Below are positions 36,040-44,999 of a stretch of 64,000 nt of DNA, piece by piece. Under the pieces are notes generated by a model that saw only the letters and a list, made by a program, of their open reading frames with translations, had not been told where the DNA came from and made no database searches. The number at the start of each line of letters is the position of its first letter. Within the stretch, counting starts at the first letter, position 1. Position numbers and translations under genes: made by a program. The stretch comes from Enterococcus sp. 4G2_DIV0659 (lineage in GTDB: Bacteria; Bacillota; Bacilli; Lactobacillales; Enterococcaceae): contig NZ_NGLE02000001.1 of assembly GCF_002140715.2 (NCBI RefSeq), positions 2,191,001 through 2,255,000 of the forward strand, read 5' to 3'.

Positions 36040-36558
36040 ATGGATGGTGTAAAAAGGCGAGAAGCGATTTTATTCCAATTAGAATCAGCAGAAAAGCCGA
36101 TCAGCGCTAGTCGTTTTGCAAAAGAGTTCAAGGTCAGTCGCCAAATAGTTGTGGGAGATGTAGCACTTCTACGTGCAGCAGGCTATGAAATTATTGCAAC
36201 AGCCAGGGGCTATCTGCTTGAAGTGGAAGAAGACAAGCAAGGGATTATCAGAAAAATTGCATGTCAGCACAGACCAGAGCAAACAGAAGAAGAGTTATTG
36301 ACGATCGTCTCATTAGGTGGAGAAATCATAGATGTTGTGGTGGAGCATCCTATTTATGGTGAATTGACTGGTGGATTACATATTCGCACAGAAAAAGAAG
36401 TGTCAGGTTTTGTACAATCGTATAAAAAAAGTAGAGCCTCGCTATTATCAGAGCTGACTTCAGGAGTCCATTTACATACGATTCGTTGTGAAAATGAAGA
36501 AATGTATGCGCATATTAAAGAGGCATTGGTACAAAAAGATATCTTATATAAAGGATAA
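36040..36558 (+). CDS. niaR: NiaR-type transcription repressor of NAD biosynthesis
   Basis: This 172-residue regulator has an N-terminal HTH_11 domain (RREAILFQLESAEKPISASRFAKEF, recognition helix SRQIVVGDVALLR) and a C-terminal 3H domain. The three conserved histidine regions are CQHRPEQTEEEL, VEHPIYGEL and LTSGVHLHTI. NiaR (YrxA) proteins bind nicotinic acid and repress NAD-salvage genes. Start ATG 36040 has AGGAGG upstream and lies 19 bases after the fusion gene. Its operon partner, the sirtuin, consumes NAD and releases nicotinamide, which makes a metabolic link plausible. Confidence 0.9.
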   Translation: MDGVKRREAILFQLESAEKPISASRFAKEFKVSRQIVVGDVALLRAAGYEIIATARGYLLEVEEDKQGIIRKIACQHRPEQTEEELLTIVSLGGEIIDVVVEHPIYGELTGGLHIRTEKEVSGFVQSYKKSRASLLSELTSGVHLHTIRCENEEMYAHIKEALVQKDILYKG

Positions 36559-36562
36559 AAAT

Positions 36563-36612
36563 ACAAAGAGGATTGACAAAATTTTTAATTTGTCAATCCT
36601 CTTTGTGTTTTT
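36563..36612. terminator. Strong bidirectional terminator after niaR
   Basis: A perfect 18-bp stem (36563-36580 with 36589-36606) is followed by TTTTTG. The A-rich left flank makes it also suitable for the convergent Mga-like gene. Confidence 0.93.
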
Positions 36613-36644
36613 GAATAGTTATCACGCTTTTTTTAGTAGAAAGA

Positions 36645-38141
36645 TTAAAGCAATGTTTTACTGAATAACTTTTCTTGAATGCACTGAAATAGCGAGAACC
36701 AATTATTTTCTTCAAAAATATTTCCCATGTATACGATAGTTTTATTATCAACGGCGGGTTCAGCAAAATCCGAAATAATAATATCAGCTTCAGACATTTG
36801 CTGAACAAAGGTTACGGAATGTTCGCTGTATATTTGACGAATTTTATTTTGGATAAACAATTCTGAAAGTGTATCTTTTGAAAAATGAATGGCAATTTTT
36901 AATTGAGTATTTTTTGCATAATCAATAATGTAGTAAATCCAGGTATAGGCAATATGGAAATATTTTTTTTCAAAGAGTAATTCATGTGCTAGAGGATTGT
37001 TTTTGTTAAACATAGCATGAAATTCTGCTATTTTTTTATACAATTCTTTTGGAACAGAAGTTGGAAATGCTTCAAAAGTAAAATTTTCAGAATAATGGAA
37101 TGCTTCATAAAAACTAATCCCTATATATCGAATAAATAGCATGGTAATTACTATCCGATAAATCAAAATATAATAATCAATATCAGACAGATGGAGTTGC
37201 CAATGATTCAAAATAGCATCAATAAATTGTTGAGCAAGTTTACTAAGTGGGAGTTCAGTTTTTATAAATTGTTGAGCAAGATAAAGTTGCTCTTCAGGAG
37301 TATCAATAGACAAAAAATTTCGGATAACAAAATTAAAAAACAAATTTTCATTCTCCAAAATAGTAGTTAGATCAGAAGGATAGTTTTCGACGGAATAAAT
37401 TGAAAGGTCATTTGTTTGTTGTAAAAGTGTTACAAGTTTAGTAAATTGTTCGTCTAATTTGACTCCACATTTTTTTTCAACGGAACGGTACATACTATAA
37501 GCAATGTAATAGCGTGCATATTGCTGTTTAGAAGGAGATGTTAGATACGGAGAAAGTTTATCAAGTGTAATTTTTGTCTCATTTAATGAAGTACGCTGTG
37601 AAGGCAATTTTTGAGTTTTATAAGAAGACCAATAAAAAGAAAAAATAAAGTAGCGTAAAACGGTCTCCTCACCAACAAAGTTTGATTCTTCAAAATCTTG
37701 TGTAAAAGTCAAATGAATTCCTAAAGGCTCAAGAACTTTATTTAATTGGGTCAACTGTTTGTATACATAGGACGAAGTCAAGTGAAGATCGCCAGCTAAT
37801 TCTTCTATAGAATAATAATTTTTTCTAAGTAATGATTGAAGAATGTCAAAGGTGGTCGCTTGTTTTAAATAATGTAGCTTTAATGTTTCTAATAAATGGA
37901 TGCTATCTAACTCTTGTGGGAGTTTTAAACGGTAGCCATCAATGACCTTAACTATTTGTACATCGTCACCAAATAATTCATACAAGTCCTCATTCAAAAT
38001 AGAAATTTGTTTTTTTAGTTTATGATGGCCAATGTTTAATGTTTCTGCCAACATCTGCTGCGTAAGGACAGTCGAGCAACTAGAAAACTGACTGAGTAAA
38101 TTTAGCTTAAAAAGATTATTTTTTTTCAACAATAGATTCAT
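36645..38141 (-). CDS. Mga-family transcription regulator of the second WxL locus
   Basis: This 498-residue protein has an N-terminal HTH (TQQMLAETLNIGHHKLKKQI), the Mga-type HTH (YSIEELAGDLHLTSSYVYKQ split across residues ~110-135), central helical PRD-like segments and a C-terminal EIIB-like region (QLKIAIHFSKDTLSELF, ADIIISDF). Start ATG 38141 has AGGAGG eight bases upstream. It is divergent from the 816-aa WxL gene, with a 407-base AT-rich region between them, the usual position for a locus-specific activator. It differs clearly from the regulator at 21466. Confidence 0.87.
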   Translation of the reverse strand: MNLLLKKNNLFKLNLLSQFSSCSTVLTQQMLAETLNIGHHKLKKQISILNEDLYELFGDDVQIVKVIDGYRLKLPQELDSIHLLETLKLHYLKQATTFDILQSLLRKNYYSIEELAGDLHLTSSYVYKQLTQLNKVLEPLGIHLTFTQDFEESNFVGEETVLRYFIFSFYWSSYKTQKLPSQRTSLNETKITLDKLSPYLTSPSKQQYARYYIAYSMYRSVEKKCGVKLDEQFTKLVTLLQQTNDLSIYSVENYPSDLTTILENENLFFNFVIRNFLSIDTPEEQLYLAQQFIKTELPLSKLAQQFIDAILNHWQLHLSDIDYYILIYRIVITMLFIRYIGISFYEAFHYSENFTFEAFPTSVPKELYKKIAEFHAMFNKNNPLAHELLFEKKYFHIAYTWIYYIIDYAKNTQLKIAIHFSKDTLSELFIQNKIRQIYSEHSVTFVQQMSEADIIISDFAEPAVDNKTIVYMGNIFEENNWFSLFQCIQEKLFSKTLL

Positions 38142-38548
38142 TTTTAATACCTCCTATTAAAAATATAATGTAAATCATTGGGGATTCCATTAAAAAAAAT
38201 TTTATTTCAACTGTTTTTTCACATTTTTTTATAAAAATGACTTAATAATGATTTTCAATTATATATATTATTTTTTACAAAAAAATATAAAAAATATGGA
38301 ACGAATGAAGTTGTGACAGGACTACTATAGGTATATACATATGTATTATTATATATTTAATCGATTGTTAATTTTGATTATACTATCTCCTTTTTATCTT
38401 TTTTCGTCTAAAAAAAGAGATAAAAAGGAGAGAAAAAAATGTTGAAAGGCTGATTTGGCTAAACTATACTTAGCTAAGCAAAAGTGATGTATCACGTATA
38501 ACTATTATTACTTGTTAGAGTTCAAGAGTATCAGAAAGGAATGGATAG
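38142..38548. promoter_or_regulatory. Divergent control region of the second WxL locus
   Basis: This very AT-rich region includes an inverted repeat of Ts and As (38224-38237), the 23-base string at 38282-38304 shared with the first locus, a 12-bp palindrome ATACATATGTAT (38335-38346) and a hairpin (38386-38432) in which an arm of TCTCC and Ts pairs with AAAAAGGAGA. After it comes a five-codon frame including the stop (ATG 38439, MLKG) with GGAGAG in front. No sure promoter could be assigned. Confidence 0.45.
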
Positions 38549-40999
38549 ATGTTAAAAAGAATGCAAATATATCTATTTTTTTTAGGAATTATTTTTTCTC
38601 TATATCTGTCATTTCAGGTTGTCTCTGCTAGTGGTTTAAAACTACATTTGAAGCAGGTGGAGGAACAGACAAGGCAAGCAAATGAAGCCATTGTACAATT
38701 AAATGTTCAAAGGAGCATAGAAACAGTCAATGTTTCCCTGTCTAAAGGAATGCATATCGATATTGAAAAAACATTACTTAAAAATATCGGTGAGATTGAG
38801 TCTATTAAAGAAATCAATGAAGGATTCAAAATGACGTTTGTGAATACTCAGAATCGAAATGAAAAAATAAATTTGTACCTTAAAACGGATAAAAATGTTA
38901 AACAAGGGACAATAAAAGCTGAGCAAAATAAAATGATCTATTCAAATAAGTTAGAAGTATCATTACCTGAAATAGACAGCGCCACTAAACAAGTCCAACT
39001 AACGGGCCCTCTTGTGAAAGAGGATGAACAATGGGAAGAAGTGACAAAAAATCCTGCTAAAATAACTGTTGGGGATATCGATATCTATTCGACTATAGGT
39101 GGAGGAGGCTATTCATCTGATAGACCAAAGATCAGAGTGACAAACGATAGGTATTATTTGTCTATATCAGGAGACTTGATTATAAATGATAAAATGCTAC
39201 AGGTTGATAATACTGCTTCATTGAATTCAGATCCAAAGGTGGATATGTTCAATTCTAGGCGTAAAACGAAGCAAAAATTTTATATAAATAGTAAAAAAAA
39301 TAAATGGTTAATGCAATTCACACTTGATTCAAAATATGAGATTCAAATTTTGATGTATCCAAAAACTACAGGAGATATAGATAAAACCTATGCGATTACA
39401 AATAAAAGTGGTTCAGCTATAAAAATAGGAATCTCAGAATTATTCCACGTACAAAAACCGTATTCAGCGGTTAATATATTTGTTCCTTATAGTAGCGATT
39501 TAATAAGTGTGAAGCGTTCAATAAGTTCGGATAGTCAACTCGTACAGTGGAGTCAAGGTGATTTTCAAAACTGGTCTTACGGACTCGATGCGAGTAATTT
39601 CAAGGAGTATACATCTAAAAATGCATTTGGAACAGGGGTAGAGCAGTTGGATGCGCAATTAGATAAAAAAGGTAAGTGGCGGACATATGCTTCGGCAACA
39701 GGTGAAGTTCAAGTTAGTGGGAAAACGCTGGGAAGACAAGTAGAAAATGGAGAAACCATAAAGTTTAGCAATAAAATGTATATCGCATCCACTCCGCCAC
39801 CCATTTTGACTCTTAGTGGAACAGAATTTACCGTGGGACATGGAAGTGCTGTTGTTCAATTGAATGGAACCGTTTATGACAAGACTAGAAATGCATATCA
39901 GTTAATGTATTATGATGAAACAGATAAAAAATTGATGATGATAAAATCGTTTAACGAAAAACCTGGAGTCAAAGTAAATCTTGATGGATTAGAAGCAGAT
40001 TTGGGTGAGTTGAGTAGTGGCAATCATATAGGCAATTTTTATTTGATCAATGATGTAGGACTTGGAAGCAATCGGGTTTCTGTCAAAATCAAAGTATTAT
40101 CCGTTGGCGGAAAAGCTGTCATTCAAAAGGTCCAAGTAGGAGATTCTTTTGAAAAAAAATTGGAAGAGTTAGTGACAAATATTTCTGGTGATCAAGTAAC
40201 AATGACGCAATTAAAAAAGCCAGATACAAGTAAAATTGGTTATTCAAAAGCTACGGCTACGTTGCAAGACTCACTTGAGCAAAAAATCGATATTGATATA
40301 CCTGTCAACGTATATGAGAAAAATTCAACAACTTTTTATGATAAAGAAGAAATTGCTGTTGACGGGAAACAAGAAGTCGCGATAACGGTTGTTGAACTTC
40401 AATTATCGGAAAATTGGGACAAATTAATAAAAGACAAAGCACAACCCCAAGCGTGGGATATGCGAACAGGTGAAAAATTTACTCCTAATCTAAAAGAAAA
40501 TAATCTACAGAATACTCCAGGAAGTTACAAAGCACTTTTTTCCGTAGATAAACCTAAGCAACCCATTATTCATGATGTTATATTACAGGTCACTGGATTT
40601 TTGGAATTTAAACAGGTACCGAATTTTGATTTTGGAACAGTAAAAATTCCAGAAAAAGCAACAATGATCTCCAGAGCTGGGAAGGAGCAAATCATCATTA
40701 ATGACGAACGTGGTCCAAATAAAAATTGGCGTTTGACAGCTATGTTGACGCAAGAAACTCAAACGAGTAAACAAAAACGTGGAAATTTAGTATTTGTTCA
40801 TGAAAATGGGCAAGCTGAAGTAATGACTCCAGCTAAGTTGATTGTAGTAAAAACAGGGAAAACAGAAAAAGAGTCATTACAACCATTAGAATGGAAAAAA
40901 GATACCGGACTATTGTTCCGAGTATCACCAGAATCATATTTTGGAAACTATATAGGTAATATCAGTTGGGTATTAGAAGATGTGCCCAACGATGAATGA
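38549..40999 (+). CDS. Large WxL surface protein (816 aa)
   Basis: This secreted protein has a signal peptide (IYLFFLGIIFSLYLSFQVVSA). Residues ~30-420 are a mixed region without a family I recognise, with a repeated Lys/Asn/Asp-rich beta pattern. About 420-640 holds Ig-like or beta-sandwich segments (FTVGHGSAVVQLNGTVYD, then IDIPVNVYEKNS). Residues ~645-816 form a WxL domain: VPNFDFGTVKIP, first motif at Trp727 (NWRLTAM) and second at Trp807 (ISWVLEDVP). It is the first structural gene of the second locus and the counterpart of the 1078-aa protein in the first, but without the beta-helix and MucBP parts. AGAAAGGAATGG precedes ATG 38549. Confidence 0.87.
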   Translation: MLKRMQIYLFFLGIIFSLYLSFQVVSASGLKLHLKQVEEQTRQANEAIVQLNVQRSIETVNVSLSKGMHIDIEKTLLKNIGEIESIKEINEGFKMTFVNTQNRNEKINLYLKTDKNVKQGTIKAEQNKMIYSNKLEVSLPEIDSATKQVQLTGPLVKEDEQWEEVTKNPAKITVGDIDIYSTIGGGGYSSDRPKIRVTNDRYYLSISGDLIINDKMLQVDNTASLNSDPKVDMFNSRRKTKQKFYINSKKNKWLMQFTLDSKYEIQILMYPKTTGDIDKTYAITNKSGSAIKIGISELFHVQKPYSAVNIFVPYSSDLISVKRSISSDSQLVQWSQGDFQNWSYGLDASNFKEYTSKNAFGTGVEQLDAQLDKKGKWRTYASATGEVQVSGKTLGRQVENGETIKFSNKMYIASTPPPILTLSGTEFTVGHGSAVVQLNGTVYDKTRNAYQLMYYDETDKKLMMIKSFNEKPGVKVNLDGLEADLGELSSGNHIGNFYLINDVGLGSNRVSVKIKVLSVGGKAVIQKVQVGDSFEKKLEELVTNISGDQVTMTQLKKPDTSKIGYSKATATLQDSLEQKIDIDIPVNVYEKNSTTFYDKEEIAVDGKQEVAITVVELQLSENWDKLIKDKAQPQAWDMRTGEKFTPNLKENNLQNTPGSYKALFSVDKPKQPIIHDVILQVTGFLEFKQVPNFDFGTVKIPEKATMISRAGKEQIIINDERGPNKNWRLTAMLTQETQTSKQKRGNLVFVHENGQAEVMTPAKLIVVKTGKTEKESLQPLEWKKDTGLLFRVSPESYFGNYIGNISWVLEDVPNDE

Positions 41000-41092
41000 T
41001 GTAACGGCGTAATACAAGGATAGAATCACTTATCAATAGTAAATGGGTCTTCCTTGTTTTATATATAACATATTCGAAAGAAGGAGATAGAG

Positions 41093-41773
41093 ATGAAAAA
41101 AATCATTTTTGGAACATTATTATCAACAGTATTACTAGCAGGAGGAGCAGTAGCTCATGCAGAGAGCGACGACTGGAAAACAGTTATAGGTACACCAGAT
41201 GGTAAAGGCGCAACGTCACATGCACATATGACCTTACAACCAGGAGATGAAACAACTGATCCAACTGATCCAATTGACCCAAGTGAACCAGGTGGAGAAA
41301 CTGGCAATAAAGGTCCTTTGACAATTGACAACGTAACGCCTCTAGAATTTGGTGAACACAAATTAGCTGGTGGAGAATCTATCTACTCTGCAACTAGTGA
41401 CCATCCTAATGTGCAAGTAACAGATAATCGTGGAGAAGGTAAAGGTTGGACTTTACAAGTTACTTCTTCTCAATTTACGGATGTAACAGATGTAAAAAAA
41501 ACATTAAAAGGTGCTGTTTTGACGATACCAACAGGTGAATTAAAAACAACAGAAGGAAATGTATCTGAAAAACCAACAGCTAAAGAAGTTCATTTAACAA
41601 CAGACAAGCCAACAGCTGAAGTATTAATGGTGGCTACGGATAAAACAGGTATGGGTACTTGGGAAGATTTATTTAATGCTGAAAAAGTGACAGTTAAAGT
41701 ACCAGCAGGTAACTTTTCAGGTGAGTATGTATCAACATTAACGTGGACAATGTTAGATACGCCCACAGCATAA
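41093..41773 (+). CDS. WxL-domain surface protein (first of three in tandem)
   Basis: This 226-residue protein has a signal peptide (LLSTVLLAGGAVAHA), HAHMTLQPGDE, an Asp-Pro repeat linker (DPTDPIDPSEP), then a WxL domain with LTIDNVTPLEFG, Trp119 (GWTLQV) and Trp218 (LTWTML). The last motif is WTM rather than WxL. Domain layout and size match the next two genes, with which it forms a tandem paralogue set. AAGGAGATAGAG precedes the start. A 94-base gap to the large WxL gene holds a weak ACAAGGA/TCCTTGT hairpin. Confidence 0.9.
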   Translation: MKKIIFGTLLSTVLLAGGAVAHAESDDWKTVIGTPDGKGATSHAHMTLQPGDETTDPTDPIDPSEPGGETGNKGPLTIDNVTPLEFGEHKLAGGESIYSATSDHPNVQVTDNRGEGKGWTLQVTSSQFTDVTDVKKTLKGAVLTIPTGELKTTEGNVSEKPTAKEVHLTTDKPTAEVLMVATDKTGMGTWEDLFNAEKVTVKVPAGNFSGEYVSTLTWTMLDTPTA

Positions 41774-41812
41774 TTTAATGATCATGAATTGGAAAAATTA
41801 GGAGGAAATATC

Positions 41813-42487
41813 TTGAAAAACTTACATTTATTATCAGTAGCAACACTTTTAAGCATGAGTTTATTTAGCGCTACAACAACTTTTGCTGCAGAGGCAGAAA
41901 AACCAGCAGACGATGCAAAAAAAGCAGAATCTCACGTAACTGTCGGCATTGAACCAGGTGATGATTCAGTTCCAACTGATCCAATTGATCCAGAAGATCC
42001 AGATAATCCAGGAGAGGGTGGTACTGGTCAAACTGGTAATTTAACCATTGATATCGTTACTAATCTTGATTTTGGTTCATTTAAATTAACGCCAAAAGCA
42101 ACAACACTAACTGCGAATAAAGACAACAAAGTAAATCCGTTAGCCCAAGTAACAGATAAACGAGGAACAGGTGCTGGTTGGACATTAGGTGTTGCAATTT
42201 CTGAATTTACAAGTACAGAAAAACATACGTTAAAAGGAGCAACACTAAGCTTACCAAAAGGTGATTTGAAAACAAATAATGTGGATAATTCTTTAGCTCC
42301 AAATACCTTTGCTCTTGTATTGAATGAAGACCCTCAAACAATTATGTCAGCAGATAAAGATAAAGGTCTCGGCACATGGGCTGATAGCTATGATAAAAAT
42401 AAAACAAAATTGAGTATTCCAGCAGGAAACTTTGCGGGTCAATATGGTGCAACAATGACGTGGACATTAAGTAACGCACCAAAATAA
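41813..42487 (+). CDS. WxL-domain surface protein (second of three in tandem)
   Basis: This 224-residue protein has a signal peptide (LLSMSLFSATTTFAA), SHVTVGIEPGDD, an Asp-Pro linker (PTDPIDPEDPDNP), then LTIDIVTNLDFGSF, Trp123 (GWTLGVAI) and the C-terminal MTWTLSNAPK. The start is TTG 41813: AGGAGG lies six bases before it, whereas the upstream in-frame ATG (41789) would put that site inside the coding region and has none of its own. It shares the DKRGTGAGWTL block with the following paralogue. Confidence 0.9.
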   Translation: MKNLHLLSVATLLSMSLFSATTTFAAEAEKPADDAKKAESHVTVGIEPGDDSVPTDPIDPEDPDNPGEGGTGQTGNLTIDIVTNLDFGSFKLTPKATTLTANKDNKVNPLAQVTDKRGTGAGWTLGVAISEFTSTEKHTLKGATLSLPKGDLKTNNVDNSLAPNTFALVLNEDPQTIMSADKDKGLGTWADSYDKNKTKLSIPAGNFAGQYGATMTWTLSNAPK

Positions 42488-42515
42488 AAAATTAATAAGA
42501 GGATGAAGACTAATC

Positions 42516-43226
42516 ATGAAAACAATTAAATTATTAAGCACAGTAGGATTAATCAGTATTTTTTCATTAAATGGAGTAGTAACATTTGCAGCAGACAGTG
42601 TAATACCAGAAAATGGTGTGTCGAAATCGCATATTACATTCAAAGCCAATGATGAATCAACGGATCCCGTAAATCCAAATAATCCAGATCAACCAGTAGA
42701 TCCAGACGAGCCGATTGATCCAACTGATCCAGATAATCCTGGAACAGGAAATAAAGGTCCATTATCAATTGACTATATTTCTAATATACAATTTGGAGAG
42801 CAAGAAATTAAATCAGGAGATACAATCTATAATGCATTAAATGAAAATCCATTTGTACAAGTGACGGACAAACGAGGAACGGGTGCTGGTTGGACACTGA
42901 GCGCACAAACAAAAGGATTTTACACAGCTGATGGGAAAAAACAGTTAAAAGGTGCAACATTGAGTTTTAAAAATGGACAAGTCAAAACAGGAAGTGGAAA
43001 TGTTTCAACAGCACCAACTACAACAGATGTGACCTTTAATAATGCAGATGCTAAAGTCGTTATGACTGCTAAAAAAGACGCTGGCCGTGGTACTTGGGTA
43101 GATGTCTTCTCAGGTGAAGCTGACAACAATCAAAATGTAAAATTAAAAGTTTTAGAAGGATCAGCAGATGCGAATGTTGATTACCAAGCCGAAATTAATT
43201 GGACGTTAGCAAACGCACCTAAATAA
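42516..43226 (+). CDS. WxL-domain surface protein (third of three in tandem)
   Basis: This 236-residue protein has a signal peptide (STVGLISIFSLNGVVTFAA), SHITFKANDE and the longest Asp-Pro linker of the three (DEPIDPTDPDNPG). The WxL domain contains LSIDYISNIQFGEQ, Trp126 (GAGWTLSAQ) and INWTLANAPK at the end. The tandem copies differ mostly in linker length and in the surface loops, while the region around the first tryptophan is nearly the same. A hairpin follows the stop. Confidence 0.9.
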   Translation: MKTIKLLSTVGLISIFSLNGVVTFAADSVIPENGVSKSHITFKANDESTDPVNPNNPDQPVDPDEPIDPTDPDNPGTGNKGPLSIDYISNIQFGEQEIKSGDTIYNALNENPFVQVTDKRGTGAGWTLSAQTKGFYTADGKKQLKGATLSFKNGQVKTGSGNVSTAPTTTDVTFNNADAKVVMTAKKDAGRGTWVDVFSGEADNNQNVKLKVLEGSADANVDYQAEINWTLANAPK

Positions 43227-43258
43227 TAGTTATTCATAGATGATGCATATATATGGTT

Positions 43259-43282
43259 GGGATAAAAAGGATTTTTTATCCC
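43259..43282 (+). terminator. Hairpin between WxL genes and the DUF916 gene
   Basis: GGGATAAAAA (43259-43268) pairs with TTTTTATCCC (43273-43282) around a four-base loop. TTCCTTG and a T-run (43290-43295) follow. It sits at the same operon position as the hairpin at 15551 and probably lowers expression of the genes beyond it. Confidence 0.65.
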
Positions 43283-43311
43283 TTCCTTGTTTTTAAATCA
43301 GGAGGAAATTC

Positions 43312-44466
43312 ATGAAGAAAAAATATTTATTACCGTTAATTATTATTGTTATGGCACTATCTTTTTCAATACATATAACTAATGCATTTGCAGCAGATAT
43401 GAATTTTTCTGTAGAAGCAAATATTCCGAAAAATCAAATAGATAAATCACAAACATATTTTGATTTGAAAATGAAACCAGAACAAGAGCAAGATATTTCG
43501 ATTACGATTAAAAATAGTTCAGATGAAGCAGCAACATTCACTATTGAACCTCATATAGCGGTCACTAATCAAAACGGAGTGATCGATTATAGTAAAGAGC
43601 TAGAGAAAGACTCATCATTAAATGTTGGATTGACAGATGTGATTTCTGGTGAGGAGAAATACACTCTAGCGCCAAAAGAAACAAAGAAGGCTGTTTTTCA
43701 TCTGAAAATGCCTAAGGAATCATATGACGGGATTATTCTTGGTGGTTTCCATATTCGTAAAGAACAAAAAGATGATAAAGCGGGAGAGAAACAATCTGTT
43801 CAAATCAAAAATCAATATGCCTATGTTATTGGTATAAAGCTACGTGAAACAGATAAAAGCGTACAACCTGAACTTGTCTTAAATAATGTGAAACCAGCAT
43901 TACAAAATTACCGGACAGTTGTGACTGCAAATATCCAAAATACACAACCTGTAATTATAAATGGCTTAAAAGTGAAAGCGAAAATAAGTAAGGAAAATAG
44001 TGATGAAGTATTACATGAAACAGAGAAGCAAGACATGAGTATGGCGCCAAACTCCAATTTCGATTTCCCAATTAATTGGAATAGCCAAAAATTAAAAGCA
44101 GGTACGTATCATCTGTCACTAGTTGCTGAAGACGATAAAGAACATAAATGGACACTAGAAAAGACCTTTAAAATCAATGGAAATGAATCTAGAAAATTAA
44201 ATAAAGAAGCTGTTGAATTAGAAAAAGATTATACTATGTGGATTATTTTAGCTGTAATAATGATAATCTTACTTCTTATCATTATTTGGATGATTGTTAA
44301 AAAACAAAATGAAAAAAAATTGGATAAACGTTTAGCGATGGAACGGAAACGGTTGAAAAAAATAGAAGGTTCCAAAAAGAAACAAGTAGAGATAAAAAAA
44401 GAAACAATACAAACTAAGAAGAAAAATAAGAAAAAGAGTTCTAATAAGAAACAAGTAGAAAAGTAA
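43312..44466 (+). CDS. WxL-interacting membrane protein (DUF916-DUF3324)
   Basis: This 384-residue protein has a signal peptide (residues 1-~28). DUF916 covers ~30-150 (TYFDLKMKPEQEQDISITI, YDGIILGGFHI) and DUF3324 ~165-290 (LNNVKPALQNYRTVVTANI, DMSMAPNSNFDFPI). A TM helix lies at ~308-328 and a long Lys-rich tail (~330-384) follows. It is a clear paralogue of the protein at 15665, with the same order of parts. AGGAGGAAATTC precedes the ATG. It is expected to hold WxL proteins at the membrane-wall interface. Confidence 0.9.
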   Translation: MKKKYLLPLIIIVMALSFSIHITNAFAADMNFSVEANIPKNQIDKSQTYFDLKMKPEQEQDISITIKNSSDEAATFTIEPHIAVTNQNGVIDYSKELEKDSSLNVGLTDVISGEEKYTLAPKETKKAVFHLKMPKESYDGIILGGFHIRKEQKDDKAGEKQSVQIKNQYAYVIGIKLRETDKSVQPELVLNNVKPALQNYRTVVTANIQNTQPVIINGLKVKAKISKENSDEVLHETEKQDMSMAPNSNFDFPINWNSQKLKAGTYHLSLVAEDDKEHKWTLEKTFKINGNESRKLNKEAVELEKDYTMWIILAVIMIILLLIIIWMIVKKQNEKKLDKRLAMERKRLKKIEGSKKKQVEIKKETIQTKKKNKKKSSNKKQVEK

Positions 44467-44531
44467 AAACTAGATAGAAAGATACTTCCTCAAAATAGAG
44501 TTATACAATTATTTTTTTGAAAGGAGGATAC

Positions 44532-44864
44532 ATGTTTATGAAAAAACTGAGTTATTTATGGCTGTTGCTGATTTTTGGGACGATTTTTGTTCAACATTTC
44601 CCCAACGTTTACGCTACTTCAGACGATAATGCAACATCAAAAATTGGCATTAGGTTTACTGATAATAGAGAGCTAATAGAAGAACAATCAAGTACGACAG
44701 AAGAACAGTCAAAAGCAACTAACGAATACAAACCAATAGAGGAAACTGACAAAAGCCTTCCTTCAACTAATGAACAGCCAGCCTTGTATTTAATGATGAT
44801 TGGTTTAATAGTCATTGGATGTGTAGTAGGATGGATGGGATATAAAAAGAGTAGAAATAAATAG
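44532..44864 (+). CDS. Small sortase-type surface protein (CscD-like) with LPSTN motif
   Basis: This protein of about 110 residues has a signal peptide (LSYLWLLLIFGTIFVQHF), a short mature part rich in Glu, Ser and Thr (EEQSSTTEEQSKAT), and a C-terminal sorting signal: SLPSTNEQ, a hydrophobic helix (ALYLMMIGLIVIGCVVGW) and KKSRNK. The motif is LPSTN, with Asn in place of Gly. It is the last gene of the second WxL locus. AGGAGG (44522-44527) is five bases before ATG 44532 and eleven before ATG 44538; either may be used. The upstream TTG (44517) would place this site within the gene. Confidence 0.8.
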   Translation: MFMKKLSYLWLLLIFGTIFVQHFPNVYATSDDNATSKIGIRFTDNRELIEEQSSTTEEQSKATNEYKPIEETDKSLPSTNEQPALYLMMIGLIVIGCVVGWMGYKKSRNK

Positions 44865-44900
44865 CGATTTTTCTCTAATGTTTTATAGAATAAAAAAAGT

Positions 44901-44952
44901 GAGCTGCGCCTAGTATCTGTCGATTGTTATGACAAAAATTTGGGCGCAGCTC
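44901..44952. terminator. Bidirectional terminator between the second WxL locus and ldh
   Basis: GAGCTGCGCC (44901-44910) pairs with GGCGCAGCTC (44943-44952) across a long loop. The minus strand continues into a seven-T run, so it is an efficient ldh terminator. Confidence 0.85.
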
Positions 44953-44999
44953 AATTATTATTAAATTAGTTAAACAGAGATAGTCGATTGTATTTTTAC

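Noticed and set aside
21466..38141. A prophage or plasmid integration spanning the accessory genes
   Set aside because: No integrase, phage structural gene, replication gene or flanking direct repeat was found. The only mobile trace is the IS3 remnant at 31546.
41260..42745. Asp-Pro repeat segments in the three WxL genes as a repeat array or CRISPR-like element
   Set aside because: They are in-frame coding linkers (DPTDPIDP type) of uneven length without spacers of constant size. No CRISPR array was seen anywhere in the window.
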